Part shown: positions 6,477 through 13,045 of the stretch, one piece after another | Numbering within the stretch: the stretch's first letter is position 1 | How the letters are laid out: each line of letters begins with the position of its first letter | NCBI GenBank assembly: GCA_031290325.1 | Contig: JAITNU010000148.1 | Location: 1-14,434 of the forward strand | DNA length: 14,434 nucleotides | Direction: 5' to 3' | From: Treponema sp. | GTDB taxonomy: Bacteria; Spirochaetota; Spirochaetia; Treponematales; Breznakiellaceae | Position numbers and translations under genes: made by a program | The notes under the pieces: generated by a model | Databases searched by the model: none | The model's input: only the letters and a program-made list of their open reading frames with translations | Told to the model about the DNA's origin: nothing

Positions 6477-7730
6477 TTGTTCCGTTTTGATCGTTTATGT
6501 ACGAACTTTCTTCTCTTTGTTGCCGTTGTTTTCCTGTCAGGCTGTACGGGAGCTGTCAAGCCGGGGGTAACAGCTCCGGTGGAAGCCGGTACGGCGCTTG
6601 CTGAGGAGCCGGCCTTTGAAGACCCTGTGGAATACCGCGAACAGGCGGCCCGCATCGCCGCTCTTATGGATGACCAGCTCCTGGCAGGGCAGGTGTTGAT
6701 GACCGGTATTGACGGGAACGCGGTCTTGGGGGAAACCATGGAGGACCTGCTTCAGGCCAGTCCCCCAGGGGGAATCATGCTTTTTAAGTACAACCTTGAC
6801 GCTGAAAAAGACCGGGTCCGGTTTTTTCTGGAAGCCTGTTCAGCCCTTATCGCGGCAGCGGCTTGTCCTGAGCCGGCCCCTGGAGGTGAAACTGGAATCG
6901 CCCCGTTTATCGCCGTGGATCACGAGGGGGGACAGGTTTTCCGTTTTGGGCCTGAGGTGGGTCGGCTTCCTGCAGCCGTTTCGTTCTGGGAGACAGCCCA
7001 ATCAGCGGGAAGGGACTATGCCCTCCACGCGGTTGAGGAGGGGGCTTACCGGTCGGGACAGGAAATCCGGGACCTGGGCATCACCATGAACCTTGCCCCG
7101 GTAGCGGAGATCCTTGATGAGGAGAACGGGCTGTTTTTGGATACCCGTTCCTACGGACCGGATCCGGTTTTCGTTGAGGCCGCGGCAGCGGCGTTTATCC
7201 GGGGCATGGAAGCAGCGGGCATTGCCTGCGTGGTGAAGCATTTCCCTGGAAACACCGGTGCAGACCCCCATAGCGGGAGAGCCGTATTATCGGTAGATGG
7301 GGAGGTCCTGGATAGGATGGTCCAGCCCTTTGCCGCTCTGATCCATCGAGTGAAGCCCTCGGGGATGATGGTCTCCCACATCGTGGTACCTGCCTGGGAT
7401 GGGGAACACAACGCAAGCCTTTCCCCCCGGGTAATCCAGGATTGGCTCCGGGGGAGCCTGGGATTTACCGGTATCCTGCTGGCAGATGATTTTTCTATGG
7501 GCGCGGTGGCGGTTTTCGGCTTAAGCCCCGAAGACGCAGCAGTGGAGGCCCTCAACGCGGGTATTGATATGGTGATGACCTGGCCCCGGAACCTGAGTAC
7601 GGTACACGGCGCAATCCTCGCCGCAGTACAGGAGGGCCGCCTCCCCAGGGAACGGCTCCGGCAGGCAGTGGAACGGATCCTGTTTGAGAAAATCCGGTAT
7701 GGACTGGTGCCGGGGAACAATGGATGGTGA
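6477..7730 (+). CDS. nagZ: GH3-family lipoprotein, NagZ-like beta-N-acetylhexosaminidase (417 aa)
   Basis: NagZ enzymes release N-acetylglucosamine from muropeptides in cell-wall recycling. The fold's landmarks are all here: I-A-V-D-H-E-G-G-Q-V-F-R-F (145-157), K-H-F-P-G (254-258), an Asp-x-His dyad D-P-H (263-265) for the acid/base step, and the nucleophile motif A-D-D-F-S-M-G (336-342). The usual 'GHGDT' after KHFPG is replaced by GNTGA, leaving the dyad itself intact. The N-terminus has a lipoprotein signal with lipobox L-S-G-C (Cys23), so the enzyme is envelope-anchored rather than cytoplasmic as in enterobacteria. The start is TTG at 6477 behind GCGGGGA; an in-frame stop at 6465 excludes anything longer, and any later start would lose the signal. 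The next gene overlaps its last codons. Confidence 0.88.
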   Translation: MFRFDRLCTNFLLFVAVVFLSGCTGAVKPGVTAPVEAGTALAEEPAFEDPVEYREQAARIAALMDDQLLAGQVLMTGIDGNAVLGETMEDLLQASPPGGIMLFKYNLDAEKDRVRFFLEACSALIAAAACPEPAPGGETGIAPFIAVDHEGGQVFRFGPEVGRLPAAVSFWETAQSAGRDYALHAVEEGAYRSGQEIRDLGITMNLAPVAEILDEENGLFLDTRSYGPDPVFVEAAAAAFIRGMEAAGIACVVKHFPGNTGADPHSGRAVLSVDGEVLDRMVQPFAALIHRVKPSGMMVSHIVVPAWDGEHNASLSPRVIQDWLRGSLGFTGILLADDFSMGAVAVFGLSPEDAAVEALNAGIDMVMTWPRNLSTVHGAILAAVQEGRLPRERLRQAVERILFEKIRYGLVPGNNGW

Positions 7731-8494
7731 AAGATATGGTAAGAATCGAAGATTCCAGAATACTTTATATGAGTGATGCCTGTCTGGTACTGAACAAAGT
7801 GCCTGGAGAAGCAGCCCAGGGGACAGGAACAGGGATGGTGAACCTGCCTGCAGTATTGGCGGCGCAATTCGGGGGAGTACCAAGGAAGGGTGGAGATACC
7901 TTCTTCCCAACTGCGGTGCACCGGCTGGATGTTCCTGTTTCAGGATGCCTCCTCTTTGCCCGCACGCCCCAGGCCCTTTCCTTTCTGAACGCTGCCTTTG
8001 CCAAAGGGAAGACGGAGAAACACTATTGGGGGATCATAGAGATGCCCCCATCCTCCCTGCCTGAGCAGGGGGAACTGACCCATTGGCTCATAACCGATAC
8101 CAAACGGAATAAAACCATAGCCTATGCTGAAGAACCCCCCAATCGTCACCTGAAAAAGGCCATACTCCGTTACCACGTGAGGGGCCAGGGCACCCACTAT
8201 ATGTTTTTGGAAATAGAACTCATCACCGGTGGGCATCACCAAATCCGCGCCCAGCTCGCTCGTCTTGGGCTTCATATAAAGGGAGACCTGAAATACGGCG
8301 CCCGCCGGGGGGAAAAGAACGGCGGCATAGGACTTCACGCCTATTCCCTCTCGTTTCCAAACCCCGGGGTGAAAGGTGAGACCGTGCAGGTGACTGCCCA
8401 GCCGCCTGCCGGACATGCGCTCTGGGAAGCCTTTGAACAGACATTTACAAGCTCAGAATCTTTAACAACAGGAGATAGTAATGGGTACATTTGA
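7724..8494 (+). CDS. RluA-family RNA pseudouridine synthase (256 aa)
   Basis: This is a cytoplasmic enzyme of the RluA/RsuA superfamily that isomerises uridine in rRNA or tRNA. The catalytic motif H-R-L-D is at residues 66-69, with Asp69 as the nucleophile, in the context AVHRLDVPVSGCLLFAR. The second conserved block T-G-G-H-H-Q-I-R-A-Q-L (168-178) corresponds to the usual TGRTHQIR. There is no N-terminal S4 domain, so it resembles the short single-domain members. It overlaps the 3' end of the GH3 gene by 7 bases (start 7724 behind GGGGA); an alternative ATG at 7736 is possible. The specific target nucleotide cannot be deduced. The C-terminal 15 residues overlap the start of the thioesterase gene. 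Confidence 0.9.
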   Translation: MVKDMVRIEDSRILYMSDACLVLNKVPGEAAQGTGTGMVNLPAVLAAQFGGVPRKGGDTFFPTAVHRLDVPVSGCLLFARTPQALSFLNAAFAKGKTEKHYWGIIEMPPSSLPEQGELTHWLITDTKRNKTIAYAEEPPNRHLKKAILRYHVRGQGTHYMFLEIELITGGHHQIRAQLARLGLHIKGDLKYGARRGEKNGGIGLHAYSLSFPNPGVKGETVQVTAQPPAGHALWEAFEQTFTSSESLTTGDSNGYI

Positions 8495-8906
8495 GACCTA
8501 TGTAAAGCCCGGCATGAAGGGCGAAAAAGAAACGGTGGTAACAGAACAGTATACCGCCCGTGCCTGGGGAAGCGGGGGGCTTCCAGTATACGCGACTCCC
8601 GCCATGATTGGCCTCATGGAAGGGGCCTCGGTTGCCGCAGTGGACAGCAGTCTGCCTGCAGGCTTTTCCACAGTGGGGACGCTTCTCAATGTGTCCCACA
8701 TCACCGCCACACCCCTTGGCATGGCGGTCCGCGCTTCCGGTGAGCTGCTGCAGATTGAGGGCCGGCGCCTGGTGTTTAAGGTCGAGGCCTTTGATGAAGC
8801 GGGAAAGATCGGTGAAGGTACCCATGAGCGATGCATCATCGAAAATGAAAAATTCTTAAAAAAAGCGGAAGCTAAAAAGCAGCTCAGTGGCAAATCTTCA
8901 AGGTAA
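8481..8906 (+). CDS. FlK-like hotdog-fold thioesterase (141 aa)
   Basis: Length and motifs fit the hotdog thioesterases related to fluoroacetyl-CoA thioesterase FlK. The catalytic triad of FlK (Thr42, Glu50, His76) is reproduced with the same spacing: Thr39 in V-Y-A-T-P, Glu47 in G-L-M-E-G-A, and His73 in V-S-H-I-T-A-T-P. Family members outside Streptomyces are thought to hydrolyse other small acyl-CoAs; fluoroacetate resistance should not be assumed. The start ATG 8481 lies inside the end of the RluA-like gene and has AGGAG ahead of it (8471-8475), so translation is probably coupled. A Lys-rich tail follows residue 123. The last 23 bases overlap the end of the opposite-strand GH57 gene. Confidence 0.85.
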   Translation: MGTFETYVKPGMKGEKETVVTEQYTARAWGSGGLPVYATPAMIGLMEGASVAAVDSSLPAGFSTVGTLLNVSHITATPLGMAVRASGELLQIEGRRLVFKVEAFDEAGKIGEGTHERCIIENEKFLKKAEAKKQLSGKSSR

Positions 8907-10794
8907 ACCTGGTGGCAAAACGTTCTTGCGGCGCCAGGGAAAGGGGTATGAGGGGCATAATGCAGGTGGATTGGTACATATCCACCACGCGCCCTCCTAA
9001 GGGACAGGGGGTGTGGATGGGCAAGATCCAGGCGTCAAAGTTCCGGTCTCCCATAAGGTACAGGATCGCCTCGTTTTTTATATCCTGAAATTTGATCCCT
9101 TCAAGGCCCTCCAGGAACGTTTCCTGGGGGGCCGTTACTTCTTTTACCCGGGTATTGAGTTTAAAAATCCTCAGCAAGGCATCCTCTTCCCCAGGAAAGG
9201 AAAGGTCTATACTGGGAATAAAGGTAAGCTGCTGTTCCACCGGTCCGTGATTGGTAATGGAATAGTAGAGGGTAAGGGTATCTTCGTTAAGATGATAGGT
9301 TTTGTCCAGCTCTATGGCCCCATAAGGCCCCCCGGTTTTTGGGGGCAGTCTGAAATGCACTTTTCCATGTTCCCGGTCCATTTCTACCAATTCAAAGCGT
9401 TCGTTTCCACATATACGGATACCAGGGGCTTCCCCGGGGCCGCCCTTCAATAAGCGGTCTTTAAGGGTATCCTGAAAAACAGGGTCCGGCGAAACCAGGT
9501 GATCCGCAAAGGCAGTGCGCCGGTTTCCCCTTTTACCGGGAAGTACGCGCCGGGAAAAGGTATCCAGATAATTCCAGGTCTTGGGAAGGTAATCCAGTTC
9601 AAAAACACTGGCCCCCTCAAGTTTGATGTAACAATTGATATACTCACCCTGAAAAAGATACTCCCCTTCGCCGTCCAAATCAAAATCAAAATTCATCAGC
9701 GACGGGATAAAGTCCCCTTTTTCACGGGTGATCTTTTCCGCCCCCAACAGGGCCTTGTATGCGGCTTTCCTGATGCTATGACGGTAGATACCGCCATGCA
9801 TCGCAGGGCAGAAGGAATCATAACCCTGGGCCTTCCACAGTTCCTCCCGTGCAGCGCGTTTGCGGGCCTTATCCCCCCGGAGTTGGTGGATGAGTACATG
9901 GGTAAACATCATCTTGGAATAGATGCCATTTGCCTCGGGGAAGCTGATCAGGAAGCGCTGGGGCAGAGTCGTAGGGAGGGCGCCTTCTTCCTGCATGGAG
10001 CTGGGGAAATAGGCTTTTTTAAGACCCTTGAGGTTCTTGAAGAACTTACCGGGGCTGGTAAAGTCAAGCTGGGACTCGAAGCGGGAAAGGTCTTCAAAAA
10101 ACTGGTGAAAGGTTAACTCCGTGGATTGGGAATCGCCGTTTTCAGCAAAGAACCGCTCCGGGAAGGTGCAGATAATACGCTCCGTTCCTGGGGGAGTATC
10201 CCGAATCAGGTCTTCCAAAACCGAGACCGCCCTTTTCCGGGCAAACGCGGCGCTGCTGGAAACCGGAAAAATCGTGATGAGTTTTCCCTGATCCTCGCTG
10301 ATACAGGGGGCAAGCGCCTCACCGGATAAGCCTGCCAGGGTAAACTGCCCTTCAGCAAGGAAGGTATACCCCATCCCGCAGGTACTCAAGGGCCCCACCA
10401 GATGCTGTTCCCAGGCCAGGGCCGGGAGCCGGCAGCCCTGGGGCCGCTTCCCGAATTGCTTGCGGAGGTAGGTGGTAAGGAGTTCGATTTGTCCTATTTT
10501 GTCCGAGAGGGGGAGAAGGGGCATCATCGGTTCATAGAACCCGCCTCCCAGCAGTTCCACCTGTTTCCGGGAAACCAGATCGTCGATGAGCATGAAAAAT
10601 TCAGGGTGGGCTTTTTCTATCCAATGCAACAATACCCCGGAATAGTGCAGAACCACCTGGATCTTGGGGTATTTATAGAGGGTGGAGATAAAGGGTTTTA
10701 ACCTGGTAGTATAAGCTCCTTCAAATTCATCATCTCCGGCTCCATAGGGAATATGATGATGAGCACCTAAAATAAAACTAAGCGTATGATTCAT
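8884..10794 (-). CDS. GH57-family protein, 4-alpha-glucanotransferase-like, catalytic residues apparently lost (636 aa)
   Basis: The N-terminal 330 residues follow the GH57 4-alpha-glucanotransferase (Thermococcus type): F-I-L-G-A-H-H-H-I-P (7-16), then V-V-L-H-Y-S-G-V-L-L-H-W-I-E (47-60) and G-G-G-F-Y-E-P (83-89). The HGGIYRHSIR block (333-342) leads to a C-terminal beta-sandwich (DUF1925/1926 type). Length fits the family (about 650). However, the nucleophile stretch that normally reads G-x-W-L-T-E-R-x-W reads G-C-R-L-P-A-L-A-W (120-128), with Ala125 in place of Glu. The acid/base stretch, normally H-D-D-G-E-K-F-G, reads F-P-E-R-F-F-A-E (211-218). The Gln of the first motif (HNHQP) is Ile. 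It may be an inactive paralogue that binds or regulates glucans. Start ATG has AGGA ahead of it. Confidence 0.85.
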   Translation of the reverse strand: MNHTLSFILGAHHHIPYGAGDDEFEGAYTTRLKPFISTLYKYPKIQVVLHYSGVLLHWIEKAHPEFFMLIDDLVSRKQVELLGGGFYEPMMPLLPLSDKIGQIELLTTYLRKQFGKRPQGCRLPALAWEQHLVGPLSTCGMGYTFLAEGQFTLAGLSGEALAPCISEDQGKLITIFPVSSSAAFARKRAVSVLEDLIRDTPPGTERIICTFPERFFAENGDSQSTELTFHQFFEDLSRFESQLDFTSPGKFFKNLKGLKKAYFPSSMQEEGALPTTLPQRFLISFPEANGIYSKMMFTHVLIHQLRGDKARKRAAREELWKAQGYDSFCPAMHGGIYRHSIRKAAYKALLGAEKITREKGDFIPSLMNFDFDLDGEGEYLFQGEYINCYIKLEGASVFELDYLPKTWNYLDTFSRRVLPGKRGNRRTAFADHLVSPDPVFQDTLKDRLLKGGPGEAPGIRICGNERFELVEMDREHGKVHFRLPPKTGGPYGAIELDKTYHLNEDTLTLYYSITNHGPVEQQLTFIPSIDLSFPGEEDALLRIFKLNTRVKEVTAPQETFLEGLEGIKFQDIKNEAILYLMGDRNFDAWILPIHTPCPLGGRVVDMYQSTCIMPLIPLSLAPQERFATRFTLKICH

Positions 10795-10800
10795 TTTTTC

Positions 10801-10836
10801 CTATGAGGTATTGTAGCCTACTTTCTTGTTCCTGAA
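10801..10836 (-). promoter_or_regulatory. Possible promoter of the GH57-like gene
   Basis: The minus strand has TACAAT (10815-10810) preceded, 16 bases upstream, by the weak hexamer TTTCAG. The leader would be under 15 bases. A separate promoter is expected because a terminator (10858-10884) separates this gene from groES upstream. Confidence 0.4.
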
Positions 10837-10857
10837 AAGCTCAATTCAGGCCGATCA

Positions 10858-10884
10858 AAAAACCCGGCGTTGAGCCGGGTTTTT
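10858..10884 (-). terminator. Rho-independent terminator of groES, symmetrical
   Basis: An 11-bp perfect stem AAAAACCCGGC / GCCGGGTTTTT encloses the loop GTTGA. The A run and T run make it work on both strands. It lies 44 bases beyond the groES stop codon and before the GH57-like gene, so it insulates the two. Confidence 0.9.
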
Positions 10885-10927
10885 ACATCATACCGTTACG
10901 TTGATAAAACTCAAGGGCAACAAGATG

Positions 10928-11194
10928 CTACTCGATAACCGCGATAATATCCGACATCTTGAGAATAAGATGCTCCACCCCATCAATCTTGACCTGGGTT
11001 CCGGCATACTTATCGTACATAACTTTTTGCCCCACCTTAACCTTGATCACCTCCTGGTCATCACCGATTGCCACCACCAGACCGGTCTGGGTTTTTTCCT
11101 GGGCGGTATCGGGAATGATGATACCACCAGCAGTTTTAGCCTCATTTTTTTCGAGTTTAACCATGACTCGGTCTGCTAAAGGTTTTACGTTCAT
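10928..11194 (-). CDS. groES: Co-chaperonin GroES (Cpn10, 88 aa)
   Basis: GroES caps the GroEL folding chamber as a heptameric ring. The sequence shows the family start (M-N-V-K-P-L-A-D-R-V-M-V-K), the mobile loop region (about 16-32, EKNEAKTAGGIIIPDTA), and the C-terminal half with V-G-Q-K-V-M-Y-D-K-Y-A-G and the end I-L-K-M-S-D-I-I-A-V-I-E. Length is normal for the family. GGAGG lies eight bases before the ATG. No groEL follows: the gene ends at its own terminator and the next gene is a GH57-like protein, so groES is transcribed alone, as in other treponemes where groEL is elsewhere. It is divergent from the first sigma-factor gene. No CIRCE (HrcA) operator is seen upstream. Confidence 0.97.
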   Translation of the reverse strand: MNVKPLADRVMVKLEKNEAKTAGGIIIPDTAQEKTQTGLVVAIGDDQEVIKVKVGQKVMYDKYAGTQVKIDGVEHLILKMSDIIAVIE

Positions 11195-11227
11195 ATTTTA
11201 TGCCTCCATATTGTGTTATAATAATAG

Positions 11228-11257
11228 AATATACGAAGAAATTATCCTGATGGTCAA
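11228..11257 (-). promoter_or_regulatory. Sigma-70 promoter of groES
   Basis: On the minus strand TTGACC (11257-11252) and TATATT (11233-11228) are 18 bases apart. The start near 11221 would give a leader of about 27 bases containing GGAGG. Nothing resembling the CIRCE inverted repeat overlaps it. Confidence 0.65.
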
Positions 11258-11301
11258 GAAAATATGTTGAATTTTCAGTAGGATCATTTTGATACACTTT
11301 T

Positions 11302-11325
11302 TGACCTCTTTTTGAAAAAAGGGTC
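11302..11325. promoter_or_regulatory. Imperfect inverted repeat, possible activator site upstream of sigma gene
   Basis: TGACC (11302-11306) and GGTCA (11321-11325) are inverted around a T-rich then A-rich centre (CTTTTT / AAAAAA), giving dyad symmetry over 24 bp with one mismatch and one G-T pair. Its centre is about 143 bp upstream of the start site predicted for the sigma-54 element at 11430. That distance suits an enhancer-binding activator, but no known consensus is matched. Confidence 0.35.
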
Positions 11326-11424
11326 AGAAGGGCCTAGCCAATGGGGGTACCCTTAGCGGTGCCCCTGCACTCATGTCTTTAACGCCTTCCTCACTATCAA
11401 ATTACCGCATCCAGGGGCATCCTC

Positions 11425-11454
11425 TTGACTTGGCATACTTATTGCTTCTATTAT
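11425..11454 (+). promoter_or_regulatory. Alternative sigma-70 promoter overlapping the sigma-54 element
   Basis: TTGACT (11425-11430) and TATTAT (11449-11454) are 18 bases apart. This element overlaps the -24/-12 motif, so the gene could have a housekeeping start a few bases away from the sigma-54 start. Either reading puts the transcription start after the upstream in-frame ATG at 11373 and supports 11481 as the true start codon. Confidence 0.5.
11430..11446 (+). promoter_or_regulatory. Sigma-54 (RpoN) -24/-12 promoter of the first sigma gene
   Basis: TTGGCATACTTATTGCT matches the sigma-54 consensus TTGGCAC-N5-TTGC(A/T). The GG and GC doublets are exactly 10 bases apart. The predicted start is near 11457, giving a leader of 24 bases that contains the AAGGAG ribosome binding site. 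The same element, TTGGCATA-N4-TTGCTT, precedes the second sigma gene at almost the same distance from its start codon. Confidence 0.7.
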
Positions 11455-11480
11455 GTATGATGAAACAAGGAGCTATTACC

Positions 11481-12362
11481 ATGACAACCATAAAAATGAA
11501 AAAAGAGAATGATCTCGCAGGGAGCGCTGGTTCTGATGAAAATGTTCTTTCCATGTACTTAAAAGAAATTAACCGGATACCTCTTTTGACCAAGGAGGAA
11601 GAAGAGCAGATTGCACGGGCAGCGGCCCAGGGTAATAAAGCGGCGCGGGATAAACTAGTGAGCGCCAATCTTCGTTTTGTGGTCAACGTGGCTAAGAAAT
11701 ATCAGGGGCAGGGGCTTCCTCTCTCGGACCTTATCAGTGAGGGTAATATCGGCCTCTTAAACGCTATCGAACGCTACGATGTGGATAAGGGGTATCACTT
11801 TATTTCTTACGCGGTCTGGTGGATAAGACAGGCCATTCTCAAGGCGATTTGTGAGAAGTCCCGGATGATCCGGCTTCCCCTGAACCGGGCCAACGAACTG
11901 GTGCAGATTGAAAAGGCCAGGAAGCTGGTCCAGGACGATCATGGCACCCGGGCGGAGATCGTCGAGATTGCCCGCTTGCTGGAGATGGACGCGGATCATG
12001 TGGAAGACCTGGTGAACATCAGCCGGGACCTTATATCCCTGGAAAATCCCGTATACGCTGAGAAGGATTCTTCCAGCTTGGGGGATTTTATCGAAGATGA
12101 AAACTACTGCGCCCCGGACGAGCATGCCGTCACCAGCGCCCTACAGGACGATATCGAAATGGTCCTGAGCACCCTCAATAAAAAAGAAGCGGAGATTATC
12201 CGTTTCCGTTTCGGGTTGGGGGATAATGTACCGATGTCCTTAAAGGAAATTGGAGATCGCTTTAACCTGACCAAAGAGCGGATCCGGCAGATTGAAAAGA
12301 AGGCCCTAAAACGGCTGCAACATCCTTCCCGGCAACGGATCCTGGAAAGCTATGTAGCTTGA
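11481..12362 (+). CDS. RpoD-like secondary sigma factor (293 aa)
   Basis: This is a sigma-70 family protein of the non-essential, RpoS-like group. Region 1.2 (D-E-N-V-L-S-M-Y-L-K-E-I, 19-30), regions 2.1-2.4 with S-A-N-L-R-F-V-V-N-V-A and Y-A-V-W-W-I-R-Q-A-I (61-119), region 3 (about 130-205) and region 4 with the helix-turn-helix S-L-K-E-I-G-D-R-F-N-L-T-K-E-R-I-R-Q-I-E (253-272) are all present. The long N-terminal region 1.1 and non-conserved insert of primary RpoD are absent. The frame is open from 11373, but ATG 11481 has AAGGAG at 11467-11472 and the promoter elements lie between the two, so 11481 is chosen. A sigma-54-type promoter suggests it is itself produced on an RpoN signal. From memory, T. 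pallidum also has groES beside a sigma-43 gene. Confidence 0.9.
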   Translation: MTTIKMKKENDLAGSAGSDENVLSMYLKEINRIPLLTKEEEEQIARAAAQGNKAARDKLVSANLRFVVNVAKKYQGQGLPLSDLISEGNIGLLNAIERYDVDKGYHFISYAVWWIRQAILKAICEKSRMIRLPLNRANELVQIEKARKLVQDDHGTRAEIVEIARLLEMDADHVEDLVNISRDLISLENPVYAEKDSSSLGDFIEDENYCAPDEHAVTSALQDDIEMVLSTLNKKEAEIIRFRFGLGDNVPMSLKEIGDRFNLTKERIRQIEKKALKRLQHPSRQRILESYVA

Positions 12363-12371
12363 CAGGCTGGC

Positions 12372-12405
12372 AGTATCACTATTCGTGTCTATGAATAGTG
12401 ATACT
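12372..12405 (+). terminator. 13-bp perfect stem-loop after the first sigma gene
   Basis: AGTATCACTATTC and its exact complement GAATAGTGATACT surround an 8-base loop, starting 9 bases after the stop codon. No T run follows, so it may be a 3'-end stabiliser or a Rho-related signal rather than a classic terminator. It is also symmetric enough to be a protein site. Confidence 0.55.
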
Positions 12406-12487
12406 CTGCTTAATCCCCTTATACCATCAATTTGGCTTTACCAATGTACAAAATTCTTTTTTTCCTCTGAAAATATATGCTATGGGC

Positions 12488-12515
12488 TTGACTTTATTTA
12501 CGTTTCTTGTATTAT
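12488..12515 (+). promoter_or_regulatory. Sigma-70 promoter of the HigA-like gene
   Basis: TTGACT (12488-12493) and TATTAT (12510-12515) are 16 bases apart. Transcription would begin near 12522, leaving a leader of about 70 bases before the ATG at 12594. The leader holds no recognisable toxin gene. Confidence 0.6.
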
Positions 12516-12593
12516 TGAGAAAGGGGATAGTAACATTATCAGATAGATTAGTGTAACTCTCTCAAATTAAATACCTTGCAAGGGGTTGTGAGT

Positions 12594-13007
12594 ATGAAAA
12601 AGCAAGCAGTACTACTGCCTGGAACCGTATTAAAAGAGACTTTTCTTGATACCTACCAAATTACGGTTGCTAAATTGGCGGAGGATATCGGGTTGAGTCC
12701 TTCCGCAATACGGCAAATCGTCAATAATAAGGCAAAGATCAGTCCGCATATTGCGTTACGGTTATCAAAATATTTTGGTACCGACGTGTCCTATTGGGTC
12801 AATTTACAAAACGCCTATGATATCGCCGAACTGGATAAGGATGAAAAATTGGTGGAGGCAGTGAAAAACATTGTCAAGGCCAAAAAGCCGGCGCCTTCAA
12901 AACAAGCGGTTGTTAAACCGGCTCGGTCTAAGAAAGGTGCAGCCGCAGCCGCCGACGCGATTACGCCCTCCAAGAGACGGCAGACGAAAAAAACTGCTGG
13001 AAACTAA
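12594..13007 (+). CDS. HigA-family HTH protein with basic tail, no toxin partner (137 aa)
   Basis: Residues 8-75 form the HigA/VapI-type HTH: L-P-G-T-V-L-K-E-T-F-L (8-18), a helix-turn-helix over about 25-48 (V-A-K-L-A-E-D-I-G-L-S-P-S-A-I-R-Q-I-V-N), then I-A-L-R-L-S-K-Y-F-G-T (53-63) and the signature Y-W-V-N-L-Q-N-A-Y-D (68-77). Antitoxins of this family repress their own higBA operon and block the HigB RNase. Here no HigB-like gene lies next to it; the 230 bases upstream are too small and contain a promoter. Residues about 94-137 are an added tail rich in Lys, Arg, Ala and Pro, not usual for HigA. ATG 12594 has AAGGGG eight bases ahead; the in-frame TTG at 12576 is less likely. It lies between two sigma genes. 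Confidence 0.88.
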   Translation: MKKQAVLLPGTVLKETFLDTYQITVAKLAEDIGLSPSAIRQIVNNKAKISPHIALRLSKYFGTDVSYWVNLQNAYDIAELDKDEKLVEAVKNIVKAKKPAPSKQAVVKPARSKKGAAAAADAITPSKRRQTKKTAGN

Positions 13008-13045
13008 TACGTAAAAGTGATGGCACCCTCCTTGGCAAGGAGACA

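Noticed and set aside
7151..7921. Long minus-strand open frame across the GH3 and RluA genes
   Set aside because: It is opposite two well-supported genes with catalytic motifs; its own sequence has no recognisable domain and a Ser/Arg/Pro bias typical of a shadow frame.
11195..11300. CIRCE (HrcA) operator for groES
   Set aside because: The TTAGCACTC-N9-GAGTGCTAA pattern is not present in any recognisable form.
11373..11480. N-terminal extension of 36 residues on the first sigma factor
   Set aside because: The promoter elements lie inside it, there is no ribosome binding site at 11373, and sigma homology begins after 11481.
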